Origin: BQJD01 sp964350265
GTDB taxonomy: Bacteria; Pseudomonadota; Gammaproteobacteria; Arenicellales; CAJQKF01
Assembly: GCA_964350265.1 (NCBI GenBank)
Contig: CAYGJZ010000011.1
Coordinates: 1-64,000, forward strand
DNA length: 64,000 nt
Direction of reading: 5' to 3'
Part shown: piece by piece, positions 8,026-18,100 of the stretch
How positions within the stretch are numbered: position 1 is the first letter of the stretch
How the letters are laid out: the number at the start of each line of letters is the position of its first letter
Translations under genes and position numbers: made by a program
Notes under the pieces: generated by a model
What the model saw: only the letters and a program-made list of their open reading frames with translations
The model's database searches: none
What the model was told of the DNA's origin: nothing

Positions 8026-8813
8026 ATGTCCGTTTACCGACCCCTGTTCCGAGCCACCACGCTTTCCCTGGCACTCGCCGCCTCCGTTTCCCAGGCCGCC
8101 AGCCCCGGCGTGCACCAGCACGGGTTCGCCCGCCTCGACGTGGTCCTTCAGGCCGACCACCTGTTGATCAGCCTGGATTCTCCCTGGGCCAACGTCCTCG
8201 GCTTCGAGCACGAGCCGGCCACGGACGCCGAACGCGCCGCGCTCGCCGCGGCACGGCAGGCACTGGAAGACGCTGCGGCGCTGTTCGGCCTCGATGCCGC
8301 CGCAGGCTGCACGCCGGGGCCGGTGACGGCCAGTTCTACCCTGGCGACCGGGTCCGCGCACGACCACGAGGCACACGACCACGAGGAACATGACCACGGG
8401 GAACACGACCACGGGGAACACGACCACGGGGAACACGGCCACGGGGAGCATGACCACGAGGAACCTGACCACGACGCCCACTCGGACCTCCGCTACGAAT
8501 GGCAGTTCCGCTGCCAGTCGGCGGAAGCGTTGACCGGCATCGACGTCCACCTGTTCGACCGCTTCGAGGGCTTCGAGCGGATCGAGGTGCAGTGGGTGGT
8601 TCCCGCCGGCCAGGGTGNNNNNNNNNNNNNNNNNNNNNNNNNNNNNNNNNNNNNNNNNNNNNNNNNNNNNNNNNNNNNNNNNNNNNNNNNNNNNNNNNNN
8701 NNNNNNNNNNNNNNNNNTTCGAGGGCTTCGAGCGGATCGAGGTGCAGTGGGTGGTTCCCGCCGGCCAGGGTGGTGGCATACTGACCGGGTCTGCGCACAC
8801 CATTCAATGGTAG
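8026..8813 (+). CDS. His-rich DUF2796 zinc-uptake protein (ZrgA-like), interrupted by an assembly gap
   Basis: A secreted periplasmic protein with a signal peptide (residues 1 to about 24, ending VSQAA) and a DUF2796 fold (SPGVHQHGFARLDVVL). A His/Asp/Glu-rich metal-binding array at residues 111-152 precedes the C-terminal part RYEWQFRC...VHLFDRFEGF. The 100 N at 8618-8717 lie inside the gene, but 8563-8617 and 8718-8772 are the same 55 bases. Collapsing that overlap restores one frame of 210 aa ending GGILTGSAHTIQW and TAG at 8811-8813. It heads an operon with an ABC transporter and a DUF3299 lipoprotein and sits under a Zur box, which fits zinc capture. Confidence 0.8.
8359..8481 (+). repeat. 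His-rich pentapeptide repeats in the DUF2796 protein
   Basis: Eight consecutive pentads, mostly AHDHE, EHDHE or EHDHG, are encoded by 15-base units that are nearly identical in the middle of the array (gaacacgaccacgg-type). With about 18 His and many acidic residues this is a typical low-affinity Zn2+ binding loop. The near-identity of the central units suggests recent copy-number change. Confidence 0.85.
8618..8717. other. assembly gap (100 N) flanked by an exact 55-base overlap
   Basis: Exactly 100 N were inserted by scaffolding. The 55 bases before the gap (8563-8617) are identical to the 55 after it (8718-8772). That is what two de Bruijn contig ends sharing a 55-mer look like, so probably no sequence is missing and 155 bases should be removed. 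Confidence 0.9.
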
Positions 8814-8817
8814 GGGA

Positions 8818-9564
8818 ATGACCGACACGGGCTCGACAGTGCCTGCCGGGCAGCCGGGCGGTGACGCGCTGGTGGTCCAGGACCTGGCCTTCGCCTGGCC
8901 GGGCAAACCGCCGTTGCTGCAGATCGATTCGCTGCGCCTCGGCGCCGGCCGTAGAGCGCTGGTGCTGGGCCCGAGCGGCTGCGGCAAGAGCACCCTGCTC
9001 AACCTGCTGGCGGGAGTGCTGCGCCCGGCATCGGGCACCATCGAGATCGATGGTCATGACCTGACCGCGATGTCGTCGGCGGCCCGCGACCGGTTTCGGG
9101 CCGACCGCGTCGGCTACCTGTTCCAGCAGTTCAACCTGCTCGCCTACCTCGACGTGCTGCACAACGTGCTGCTGCCCCTGCGCTTCTCGCCTCGTCGTCG
9201 CGAGGCGCTGGTGGCCGCCGGCCAGACTGCCGAGGCGCAGGCGGCGACGCTGCTGGAGGCGCTCGGGCTGCCGTCGTCCATGCACGGGCAACGCGCCGCG
9301 ACGCTGAGCGTGGGCCAGCAGCAGCGGGTTGCCGCTGCCCGTGCACTGCTGGGAAACCCGGCCCTGGTGCTGGCCGACGAACCGACCTCGGCCCTCGACA
9401 GCGGTCATCGACGCGCCTTTCTTGACGCCCTGGACAGCGTCTGTCGCCCGCGGGTCACCCAGGTGCTGGTCAGCCACGACGAGTCTTTGGCGGCGCAGTG
9501 CGACGACGTCATCGACCTCGCGGCGTTGCAGGCCGCCGGCCGCCACCCGGCGGCAGCATCGTGA
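8818..9564 (+). CDS. ABC transporter ATP-binding protein (LolD/MacB type)
   Basis: This 248-aa ATPase energises the adjacent FtsX-type permease. It has Walker A (GPSGCGKST), Q-loop (YLFQQFNLL), signature LSVGQQQR, Walker B (LVLADEPTSALD) and switch His (LVSHD). It resembles the MacB/LolD group, whose members move substrates without classical import through the membrane. In ZrgABCDE-type zinc loci of Vibrio, as I recall, the same combination is used for zinc uptake. The ATG is four bases after the upstream TAG, and its stop overlaps the permease start (GTGA). Confidence 0.88.
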   Translation: MTDTGSTVPAGQPGGDALVVQDLAFAWPGKPPLLQIDSLRLGAGRRALVLGPSGCGKSTLLNLLAGVLRPASGTIEIDGHDLTAMSSAARDRFRADRVGYLFQQFNLLAYLDVLHNVLLPLRFSPRRREALVAAGQTAEAQAATLLEALGLPSSMHGQRAATLSVGQQQRVAAARALLGNPALVLADEPTSALDSGHRRAFLDALDSVCRPRVTQVLVSHDESLAAQCDDVIDLAALQAAGRHPAAAS

Positions 9565-10817
9565 CGCTGACCCGCCTGGCCGCCGCCAGCCTGCGCAGCC
9601 GGCGGTTCACTTCCCTGCTGACGCTTGCCACCATTGCCCTCGGCGTGATGCTGCTGCTCGGCGTGGAACGACTGCGCCACGAGGCGCGGGACAGCTTCAC
9701 CCGCACCCTGTCCGGCACCGACCTGGTGGTCGGTGCGCGGGCCGGGTCCATCCAGTTGCTCCTGTACACGGTGTTCCACGTCGGCAACCCGACCAGCAAC
9801 CTGACCATGGACAGCATCCGGACCATCGAAGCCATGCGCGGGGTGGACTGGGTGGTGCCGATCTCGCTGGGCGATTCCCACCGTGGCTACCGGGTGGTCG
9901 GCACCTCCAATGCCTACTTCGAACGCTACCGCTACGGCAACGATCGTGCGCTCGCCTTCTCCGGCGGCGGTCCGCCCGCGGATCTCTACCATGCGGTGGT
10001 CGGCGCCGAGGTGGCACGCACCCTCGACTACGCGCCGGGCAGCGCCCTGGTGATTGCCCATGGCACCGGCAAGGCGGCCATCCTCGACCACGCCGACAAG
10101 CCCTTTCGCGTCAGCGGCGTGCTGGCCGCCACCGGCACACCGGTGGATCGCAGCGTGATCGTGTCGCTGGAGGCCATCGAGGCCATCCACGTCGGCTGGG
10201 ATCGCGGCGTGCCCATTCCCGGTCGGCACATCGATGCCGAATCGGTGCGCGAAGCCGAGCTGGCGCCGCGCGAGGTGACCGCCGCGCTGGTCGGCCTGAC
10301 TTCCCGGGCGCATACCTTCAAGGTGCAGCGGGCCATCAACGACTACCCGGGCGAGGCGTTGAGCGCTATTCTTCCCGGCGCCGCATTGGCCGAGTTGTGG
10401 CGGGTGACCGCGGTGGTGGAGAAAACGCTGCTGGCGATCTCCGTGCTGGTGGTGGCGGTGGGAGTCTGCGGCATGGCCGGCATGTTGCTGGCCGGGCTGG
10501 AAGGGCGCCGGCGGGAGATCGCCATCCTGCGCGCCGTGGGCGCGCGTCCGCGGCACGTCATGGGCCTGTTGCTGGCCGAGTCCGCGGTGCTGACGGTGGC
10601 CGGCATGCTGGTCGCCGTGGTCGCCCTGCAGCTCCTGCTCACGGTGCTGGCACCGGTCATCGTTGCCCGCAGCGGCATCCATCTTGCCGCCGGCGCGCCC
10701 GGCGTCGGCGAGCTCGGCATGCTCGCCGGTGTCCTCGTCCTGTCGTTGCTGGCCGCCTTGATCCCGGCGTGGCGCGCCTATCGTTATTCCCTTCTTGATG
10801 GATTGTCCGTCCAATGA
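9561..10817 (+). CDS. FtsX-like ABC transporter permease
   Basis: A 418-aa inner-membrane protein with one N-terminal membrane segment (RFTSLLTLATIALGVMLLLG), a large periplasmic domain of roughly 230 residues, and three C-terminal segments with the FtsX signature GRRREIAILRAVGARPRHVMG. The GTG start overlaps the ATPase stop by four bases, and its own stop overlaps the next ATG by four. It forms the transporter with the upstream ATPase; the partner proteins make zinc the likely substrate. Confidence 0.85.
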   Translation: MTLTRLAAASLRSRRFTSLLTLATIALGVMLLLGVERLRHEARDSFTRTLSGTDLVVGARAGSIQLLLYTVFHVGNPTSNLTMDSIRTIEAMRGVDWVVPISLGDSHRGYRVVGTSNAYFERYRYGNDRALAFSGGGPPADLYHAVVGAEVARTLDYAPGSALVIAHGTGKAAILDHADKPFRVSGVLAATGTPVDRSVIVSLEAIEAIHVGWDRGVPIPGRHIDAESVREAELAPREVTAALVGLTSRAHTFKVQRAINDYPGEALSAILPGAALAELWRVTAVVEKTLLAISVLVVAVGVCGMAGMLLAGLEGRRREIAILRAVGARPRHVMGLLLAESAVLTVAGMLVAVVALQLLLTVLAPVIVARSGIHLAAGAPGVGELGMLAGVLVLSLLAALIPAWRAYRYSLLDGLSVQ

Positions 10818-11386
10818 AAGAAAGCTGTCGCGTGAAGAACCTGTTGCTGGGCTGCCTGCTGGTGGTGATCGCCGGCTGCGGCGACGAGGCGCCGGCCACC
10901 GGGCAGCCGGCCCGGGAGATCGACTGGAGCGCCTTGATGCCGGCGGACTACGACCCGGTCGCGGTGCTGCCGGACATGGACATTTCCGGGCTGGACGACG
11001 CCGACCCGCAGGCCGAGCGGTACATGGCGATGCTGCGCGACCTGTGGGACAACGCGCCCGTCGTGGCGGCGCTGGACGGCGAGCGGATCCGGCTGCCCGG
11101 CTACGTGGTGCCGCTCACCTTCGACGAACGAACCCTGCAGAGCTTCCTGCTGGTGCCCTACTACGGTGCCTGCATCCACGTGCCGCCACCGCCGTCGAAC
11201 CAGGTGGTGCACGTGTCCGGCGGCGCCGATGATCTCGACCCGCAGCAGTTGTGGGACCCGGTCTGGGTGACCGGGGTGCTGCGTACCGAGCATGTCAGCT
11301 CCGAGGTGGGCGAAGCCGGCTACCGCATGGAGGCGATCTCGGTGGAGCCCTACGAGTTCGACGACACGCCGCCGGCAGACGGTTGA
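10814..11386 (+). CDS. DUF3299 lipoprotein of the zinc operon
   Basis: The 190-aa product has a lipoprotein signal (LLGCLLVVIAGC, lipidated Cys near residue 22) and a DUF3299 domain with the conserved block LVPYYGACIHVPPPPSNQ. Cys and His there could bind metal, but the biochemical function is not known. It is the last gene of the Zur-box operon, overlapping the permease by four bases and followed by a strong terminator. Linkage with DUF2796 and ABC genes is the main functional clue. Confidence 0.82.
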   Translation: MKESCRVKNLLLGCLLVVIAGCGDEAPATGQPAREIDWSALMPADYDPVAVLPDMDISGLDDADPQAERYMAMLRDLWDNAPVVAALDGERIRLPGYVVPLTFDERTLQSFLLVPYYGACIHVPPPPSNQVVHVSGGADDLDPQQLWDPVWVTGVLRTEHVSSEVGEAGYRMEAISVEPYEFDDTPPADG

Positions 11387-11424
11387 CCGCCCCCACCGGC
11401 CGGGTCATGGCCGGACGGGCGACG

Positions 11425-11454
11425 AAAAAAGCCGGTCCTTGGACCGGCTTTTTT
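11425..11454. terminator. bidirectional intrinsic terminator between the zinc operon and hppA
   Basis: Six A, then GCCGGTCC, a two-base loop, GGACCGGC and six T form a stem that can end both converging units: the DUF3299 gene on plus and hppA on minus. The core stem is the same as that of the terminator at 7882-7910. Confidence 0.88.
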
Positions 11455-11491
11455 CTTGCCGGCGGCCCGTGCCGCCGGCCTGGCTGTCGGC

Positions 11492-13501
<2,010 letters not shown>

Positions 13502-13715
13502 CAACGATTCCCCTTATTTTCTGTCATGACGATGCACTCGCCCGGGTCCTGGGCCGTCGTTACCCACCGACCCTGGCGGGACGTGGAGCGGCGGGTAGGG
13601 ACGGCGGCAGACCGCGGGAAAAAGCGGGCGGGTCACGATGCGGCGACGCACCGGGTCCGCGCCTCCGGCGACGGTGACCACCATCGCCGGATGCCCTCGA
13701 ACATCGGGCGCGTGC

Positions 13716-13724
13716 AGTATAGCA
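13716..13724 (-). promoter_or_regulatory. putative extended -10 promoter of hppA
   Basis: Read on the minus strand, TGC-TATACT is an extended -10 element (TGn before TATACT) in an AT-rich patch. No good -35 lies at the usual distance, as is normal for extended -10 promoters. The transcript would have a leader of about 200 bases. Confidence 0.45.
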
Positions 13725-13769
13725 AAATCGTCACATGGCGCGATAAACGCAGGTTATGCCTCGGTAGAC

Positions 13770-13797
13770 TTGTGTTTTCTCCCTGTCCCACTACAAT
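13770..13797 (+). promoter_or_regulatory. putative sigma-70 promoter of ppa
   Basis: TTGTGT (13770-13775) and TACAAT (13792-13797) are 16 bases apart, about 77 bases before the ppa ATG. The -10 differs from consensus at one position. Confidence 0.5.
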
Positions 13798-13873
13798 TCG
13801 CCGGTTTACCCGGCCGGGTCTTCGCTTCTCTTCCCCCGATCCGGCCAAGCTTACCGACAGGAGTGGTTCTGCC

Positions 13874-14440
13874 ATGATTCTCGACAGGGTGCCCGCGGGC
13901 AAGTCCGTTCCCGACGACGTCAACGTGATCATCGAGATCCCGCTGAACGGCGAACCGGTGAAGTACGAAGTGGACAAGGAAACCGGCGCCATGTTCGTCG
14001 ACCGTTTCATGGCCACCGCGATGCGCTACCCGTGCAACTACGGCTACATCCCGCATACGCTCAGCGACGACGGAGACCCCGCCGACGTGCTGGTGGTCAG
14101 CCCGCTGCCGCTGATCCCCGGCTCGGTGGTGCGCTGCCGGCCGGTGGGCATGCTGGAAATGGAGGACGAGTCCGGCGCCGATGCGAAGATTCTCGGCGTG
14201 CCGGTGGACAAGCTCACCACCCGCTACCGCAACATCACCACCTACCGGGACCTGCATCCGGAACTGCTCGACCGCATCGCGCACTTCTTCGACCACTACA
14301 AGGACCTGGAACCCGGCAAGTGGGTGCGCATCACCGGCTGGGCGGATGTCGAGGCGGCCCGCCAGGAAATTCTCGAGGCGGTGCGACGCGGACAGGCAGG
14401 CGGGGGCGGTGACCCGGTTGCCGCGACACCCGGGGCGTAA
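13874..14440 (+). CDS. ppa: soluble inorganic pyrophosphatase
   Basis: A family I cytosolic enzyme that hydrolyses PPi with Mg2+ and pulls biosynthetic reactions forward. The 188-aa sequence has YEVDKETGAMFVDR, the signature DGDPADVLVV with its three catalytic aspartates, and the DDGD/RYRNI region. The ATG follows CAGGAGTGG. The C-terminus carries a short Gly/Ala extension absent from E. coli Ppa. It lies beside hppA, so a wasteful and an energy-saving PPase are encoded back to back. Confidence 0.96.
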   Translation: MILDRVPAGKSVPDDVNVIIEIPLNGEPVKYEVDKETGAMFVDRFMATAMRYPCNYGYIPHTLSDDGDPADVLVVSPLPLIPGSVVRCRPVGMLEMEDESGADAKILGVPVDKLTTRYRNITTYRDLHPELLDRIAHFFDHYKDLEPGKWVRITGWADVEAARQEILEAVRRGQAGGGGDPVAATPGA

Positions 14441-14495
14441 CGCATTCATCAACCGGCGGCCCCGCGGTCGCCACGGACAGTGGAACAGGGGCGAC

Positions 14496-15560
14496 ATGAG
14501 CAAGAATTACAGGATCGCGGTCATTCCCGGTGACGGTATCGGTACCGAGGTGGTGCCCGAGGGCATTCGCGTGCTGGAGGCGGCGGCAAGCCGCTTCGGC
14601 CTCGGCTTTTCCTTCGACGAGTTCGACTGGAGCTGCCAGGTCTATGCACGCACCGGGCGCATGATGCCCGAGGACGGCCTGGCGCAGATCCGCCAGCACG
14701 ACGCCATCTTCCTCGGCGCCGTGGGCTTCCCCGGGGTGCCCGACCACGTCTCGCTGTGGGGACTGCTGATCCCCATCCGGCGCGAGTTCCGGCAGTACAT
14801 CAACCTGCGCCCGGTGCGGCTGATGCCCGGGGTGTCGTCGCCGCTGGCCGATCGCAAGGCCGGCGACATCGACTACTACGTGGTGCGCGAGAACAACGAG
14901 GGTGAGTACTCGGAAATCGGCGGCCGCCTGTACAAGGGCACCGAGGAAGAGCTGGTGGTGCAGGAGAACATCTTCACCCGTCGCGGTATCGACCGCGTGC
15001 TGGCCTATGCCTTCGAACTGGCCGCCAGCCGGCCGGCGCGGCACGTGACCTCGTGCACCAAGTCCAACGGCATCATCTATTCCATGCCGTTCTGGGACGA
15101 GCGCTTTGCCGAGTTCAAGAGTCGCTACCCGGATATCCGCACCGACCAGTTCCACGTCGACATCCTCACCGCCCACTTCGTCCAGCACCCGGACTGGTTC
15201 GACGTGGTGGTGGCGTCCAACCTGTTCGGCGACATTCTCTCCGATCTCGGCCCGGCCACCACCGGCACCATCGGTATCGCGCCCTCGGCGAATCTCAACC
15301 CCGAGCGCGAGTACCCGTCCATGTTCGAGCCGGTGCACGGCTCGGCCCCGGACATTGCCGGCAAGGGCATCGCCAACCCGGTGGGCCAGGTCTGGTCGGC
15401 GGTGATGATGCTGGAGCATCTCGGCGAGAACGAGGCCGCGGCAGCGGTGATGCAGGCCATCGAGACCGTGCTCTCCGAGGGTCCGCGCACGCCGGACCTG
15501 GGCGGCAAGGCCAGCACCGTGGACATGGGCAAGGCCATCGCCGAGGCCGTCGCCGGCTGA
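14496..15560 (+). CDS. tartrate/D-malate dehydrogenase (isopropylmalate dehydrogenase family)
   Basis: A 354-aa NAD-dependent beta-decarboxylating dehydrogenase. It has the N-terminal IPGDGIGTEVVPE and a tartrate/D-malate-type substrate region (YINLRPVRLMPGV, DYYVVRENNEGEYSEIG). Further on are VTSCTKSN with the catalytic Lys, the metal-binding DILSDLG, and FEPVHGSAPDIAGKG for NAD. These features fit TtuC/DmlA better than LeuB or isocitrate dehydrogenase. The open frame extends upstream into ppa, but ATG at 14496 agrees with the family length. It may be co-transcribed with ppa (55-base spacer). Which hydroxy acid it prefers is not visible. Confidence 0.85.
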   Translation: MSKNYRIAVIPGDGIGTEVVPEGIRVLEAAASRFGLGFSFDEFDWSCQVYARTGRMMPEDGLAQIRQHDAIFLGAVGFPGVPDHVSLWGLLIPIRREFRQYINLRPVRLMPGVSSPLADRKAGDIDYYVVRENNEGEYSEIGGRLYKGTEEELVVQENIFTRRGIDRVLAYAFELAASRPARHVTSCTKSNGIIYSMPFWDERFAEFKSRYPDIRTDQFHVDILTAHFVQHPDWFDVVVASNLFGDILSDLGPATTGTIGIAPSANLNPEREYPSMFEPVHGSAPDIAGKGIANPVGQVWSAVMMLEHLGENEAAAAVMQAIETVLSEGPRTPDLGGKASTVDMGKAIAEAVAG

Positions 15561-15573
15561 ACCGGCCGCCGGC

Positions 15574-16401
15574 TCAGTCCGGCGGATGGTGGCGGGTGAT
15601 GCGTTCGAACCAGCGCCGCGCCCGGCGGTAGGGCCGGCCTTCGCCGAGCCAGGCACACAACGACTGCATGCGTTGCCGCGGTGTCAGGTGGCGCGGCGCG
15701 ATGCGCGACAGGGTGGACAGGTCGGCCAGCACCGCGTGCTGCCGTCGTTGGTGCTGGTAGCGCGCACGCGGGCAGTCGATCCAGTAGACCCGGTAGCTGT
15801 CGACGTCGTCGCCGGTGAGCAGCAGGTTGCGCCAGTGCAGGTCCTGGTGGAAGAAGTCGGCGGCGTGGGCGCGGCCGAGCTGGTCGAACACCTGCCTGCG
15901 GATGGCGTCCAGCGCCGCGGCCCGGCCCGCAGCGTCCATGGCCTGCCATTCGCCGGCGGCGAACCGTGCCAGGTCGCGGCTGTGCGGGATCCCCCGGGTG
16001 ACCACGCAGGCACTCACCAGCCGACCCAGCCAACGTTCCTCGCTGAAGGCCAGCACCTCGAGCGAGTCGATGCCGATGCGCCGCAGCTGGCGGTAGCCGA
16101 ACACCTCGGTGGCGGCGCGGCCCGGACGCAGGAAGAATCGCCACTTCTTGTAGCGGGTGTAGACGTAGCGCTTGAAGTACACGCACTCGCCGCCCTCCAG
16201 GGGCACCCGGAAGCAGTTGGTGACCTTCGACGACGACACCGCTTCGCCGGGAGCGAGGTTGCGCCAGTCGGCCTCGGCGTGGAGACCGGCCCGCTGCAGC
16301 GATTCGCGCCAGCGCGGGTCGATGTAGCGCACCTGTCCGTGCAGGCAGGCGATGGCACGACGCGTCCCCGGCGCCCCGGCCAGCATGCGGACCCGGCTCA
16401 T
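15574..16401 (-). CDS. WaaP/InaA-like lipopolysaccharide kinase family protein
   Basis: A 275-aa protein with a eukaryotic-type kinase fold of the WaaP (LPS core heptose kinase)/InaA group. The catalytic loop is seen as DFFHQDLHWRN, and the metal-binding DFG position appears as WIDCPRA. The N-lobe Lys is probably in YFKRYVYTRYKKWRFF. Its substrate is unknown; LPS sugar phosphorylation is a family-based guess. The ATG overlaps the methyltransferase stop by four bases, making it the last gene of the dapF-to-kinase unit. Confidence 0.7.
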   Translation of the reverse strand: MSRVRMLAGAPGTRRAIACLHGQVRYIDPRWRESLQRAGLHAEADWRNLAPGEAVSSSKVTNCFRVPLEGGECVYFKRYVYTRYKKWRFFLRPGRAATEVFGYRQLRRIGIDSLEVLAFSEERWLGRLVSACVVTRGIPHSRDLARFAAGEWQAMDAAGRAAALDAIRRQVFDQLGRAHAADFFHQDLHWRNLLLTGDDVDSYRVYWIDCPRARYQHQRRQHAVLADLSTLSRIAPRHLTPRQRMQSLCAWLGEGRPYRRARRWFERITRHHPPD

Positions 16402-17195
16402 GGCGGCTTGACCAGCGTCACGTAGTGCTGCCGCGAGCCGGCCGGGGAGATGATGGTGCCGCGGGCGACGCGGGCGCCGTGGGCGGCGGCGATCTCGCTG
16501 ACCCGTGCATGGCGCATGGTCCCGGCGTGGGGTGCGCGGCGGCGCAGGCGGCGGGACAGGTTGGGCAGCGAGAGGGTGTCGTTGAAGGAGAACAGGACGA
16601 AGCGCGAAGCGACCCGCAGCAGTTCGTGCAGCGTTTCTTCGCGCCGCCGGTCGCCCTCGATGCGATGGGAGGCGCGAACGCAGACCGCGCCGTCGAGGGC
16701 GTCGTCGGCAAAGGGTAGCCGCTCCGGGGTGCAGGCCAGCGCCGCCACCCGTGGCGGGTTCATGGCGCGATCGACGGCGTGGCGCACCACCGCCCCGTGC
16801 ACGTCGGCCTCGATCAACAGCCGGGTGGCCGATTGCATCGGCGAGCTGAAACGACCGCCGCGACAGCCCAGGGCCAGCAGCGTGGCGGAGCCGGGCAGGG
16901 CGCACAGCGCGTCGGTCACCGCGTGCAGTTCCTCGCGCAGGCGGCGCATGCGTCGCCGCGACTCGCTGGCCGCCTGCTCCTGGCGAAGGTGCCGTTCCAG
17001 CACGTCGTTGCCGTCACCGTCCTCGTCGTCGACATTCATCCTGGCCACGCCGTCGCGCAGCGGGTAGTCCCGTCGGCAGGGCTCGCAGCGCAGGTGGTCG
17101 CCGTGGTCGCCGAGCACGCCGTGACACCGTGGGCAGGCCAGCCGTTCCACCAGTTGCCGCATCGCCTGTTCCACGACCGGCGGCGTGTCGCTCAT
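16398..17195 (-). CDS. class I SAM-dependent methyltransferase with Trm112-like zinc ribbon
   Basis: The 265-aa protein begins with a small zinc-ribbon region (ACPRCHGVLG...RCEPCRRDYPLRDGVARM, four Cys, residues 20-50), like Trm112-type domains. It continues as a Rossmann methyltransferase: motif I as LLALGCRGGRF, then CTPERLPFADDALDGAVC. The substrate is not known. Motif I (LGCRGG) deviates from the usual LGCGTG, so activity is uncertain. It overlaps both neighbours by four bases (xerC upstream, kinase downstream). Confidence 0.72.
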   Translation of the reverse strand: MSDTPPVVEQAMRQLVERLACPRCHGVLGDHGDHLRCEPCRRDYPLRDGVARMNVDDEDGDGNDVLERHLRQEQAASESRRRMRRLREELHAVTDALCALPGSATLLALGCRGGRFSSPMQSATRLLIEADVHGAVVRHAVDRAMNPPRVAALACTPERLPFADDALDGAVCVRASHRIEGDRRREETLHELLRVASRFVLFSFNDTLSLPNLSRRLRRRAPHAGTMRHARVSEIAAAHGARVARGTIISPAGSRQHYVTLVKPP

Positions 17196-18100
17196 CGACG
17201 ACGCCTGGTGCGTGAGCGCGGGTGGGCCTTGTCGTAGACCCGGGCCAGGTGCTGGTAGTCCAGGTGGGTGTAGACCTGGGTGGTGGCGATGTCGGCATGG
17301 CCAAGCAGCTCCTGCACCGCGCGCAGTTCGCCGCTGGACTGCAGGAGGTGGCTGGCAAAGGAGTGGCGCAGCATGTGTGGATGCACGTGGCGGTCGAGGC
17401 CCTGGCGCCGTGCCAACAGGTCGATCCGCTTCTGGATGGCGCGTACCGACAGGGCGCGGCCGCGCATGCTGGTGAACACCGCCGTCTCCGCCGTCTCGGC
17501 CAGTGCCGCGCGTCGTGGCAGCCACGCGCGCAGGGCGGCCAGGGCGTGGCTGCCGACGGGCAGGCGCCGGGTCTTGCCACCCTTGCCGACGGTGGTCAGC
17601 ACCTGCTCGGACAGGTCGAGGTCGGCCAGGCGCAGGCCGGCGGTTTCCGACACCCGCAGGCCGCAGGAATAGACCACCTCGAGCAGCGCACGGTCGCGGT
17701 AGTCGATGTCCGCATCGGTGGTGATTTCCACCAGCGCGGTGGCCTCGTCGACGTTCAGCGTCTTCGGCAGGTAGCGCGGCGCGCGTGGTGCGCGTACGCC
17801 GTCGAAGGGATTGTTGCGCGCTCGTCCCTCGCGAACCAGGAAGCGGTAGAAGGCACGGGCCGCCGAGAGCAGCCGCTGGATGCTGCGTCCCGAGCCGCCG
17901 GCCTGGTGGATCCGGGCCGGGAAGGCGCGGGCGGTGCGGTGATCGATGTCGCGCCAGTGATCGAGGTCGCGCGAGGCGGCAAACTCACCGAGCCGCGCGG
18001 TGTCGCGTCGGTAGGCCTCTACCGTGTGCGGGGACAGGCGGCGTTCGCTGGCCAGGTGCCGCAGGAACTGTTCCCGGTCCGCGGTGGCTTCCGGGGTCAA
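17192..18100 (-). CDS. xerC: tyrosine recombinase XerC
   Basis: XerC works with XerD at dif to resolve chromosome dimers. The 302-aa product has an N-terminal SAM-like DNA-binding domain and the catalytic set: Arg in SCGLRVSE, Lys in GKGGKTRRLP, HxxR in HMLRHSFASHL, His in LLGHADIATT and Tyr in TQVYTHLD. I chose TTG at 18100, which overlaps the DUF484 stop (TTGA) and gives the normal length (E. coli 298 aa); the frame is open further upstream but only as a shadow of DUF484. The dapF-DUF484-xerC order is conserved in gammaproteobacteria. Confidence 0.93.
   Translation of the reverse strand: MTPEATADREQFLRHLASERRLSPHTVEAYRRDTARLGEFAASRDLDHWRDIDHRTARAFPARIHQAGGSGRSIQRLLSAARAFYRFLVREGRARNNPFDGVRAPRAPRYLPKTLNVDEATALVEITTDADIDYRDRALLEVVYSCGLRVSETAGLRLADLDLSEQVLTTVGKGGKTRRLPVGSHALAALRAWLPRRAALAETAETAVFTSMRGRALSVRAIQKRIDLLARRQGLDRHVHPHMLRHSFASHLLQSSGELRAVQELLGHADIATTQVYTHLDYQHLARVYDKAHPRSRTRRRR

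Larger units (their letters stand above)
13502..13873. other. 372-base divergent intergenic region between hppA and ppa
   Basis: The region holds candidate promoters for both genes at its ppa-proximal side (13716-13724 for hppA, 13770-13797 for ppa). That leaves hppA with a leader of about 210 bases. I looked for a small gene, a known riboswitch class and repeats and saw none. The part near 13600-13700 is GC-rich and could fold, but no specific structure stands out. Confidence 0.5.

Noticed and set aside
8563..8772. 55-base direct repeats as attachment sites or transposon target duplication
   Set aside because: They flank a pure 100-N gap and both encode the same part of one protein; a contig-overlap artefact explains them fully.
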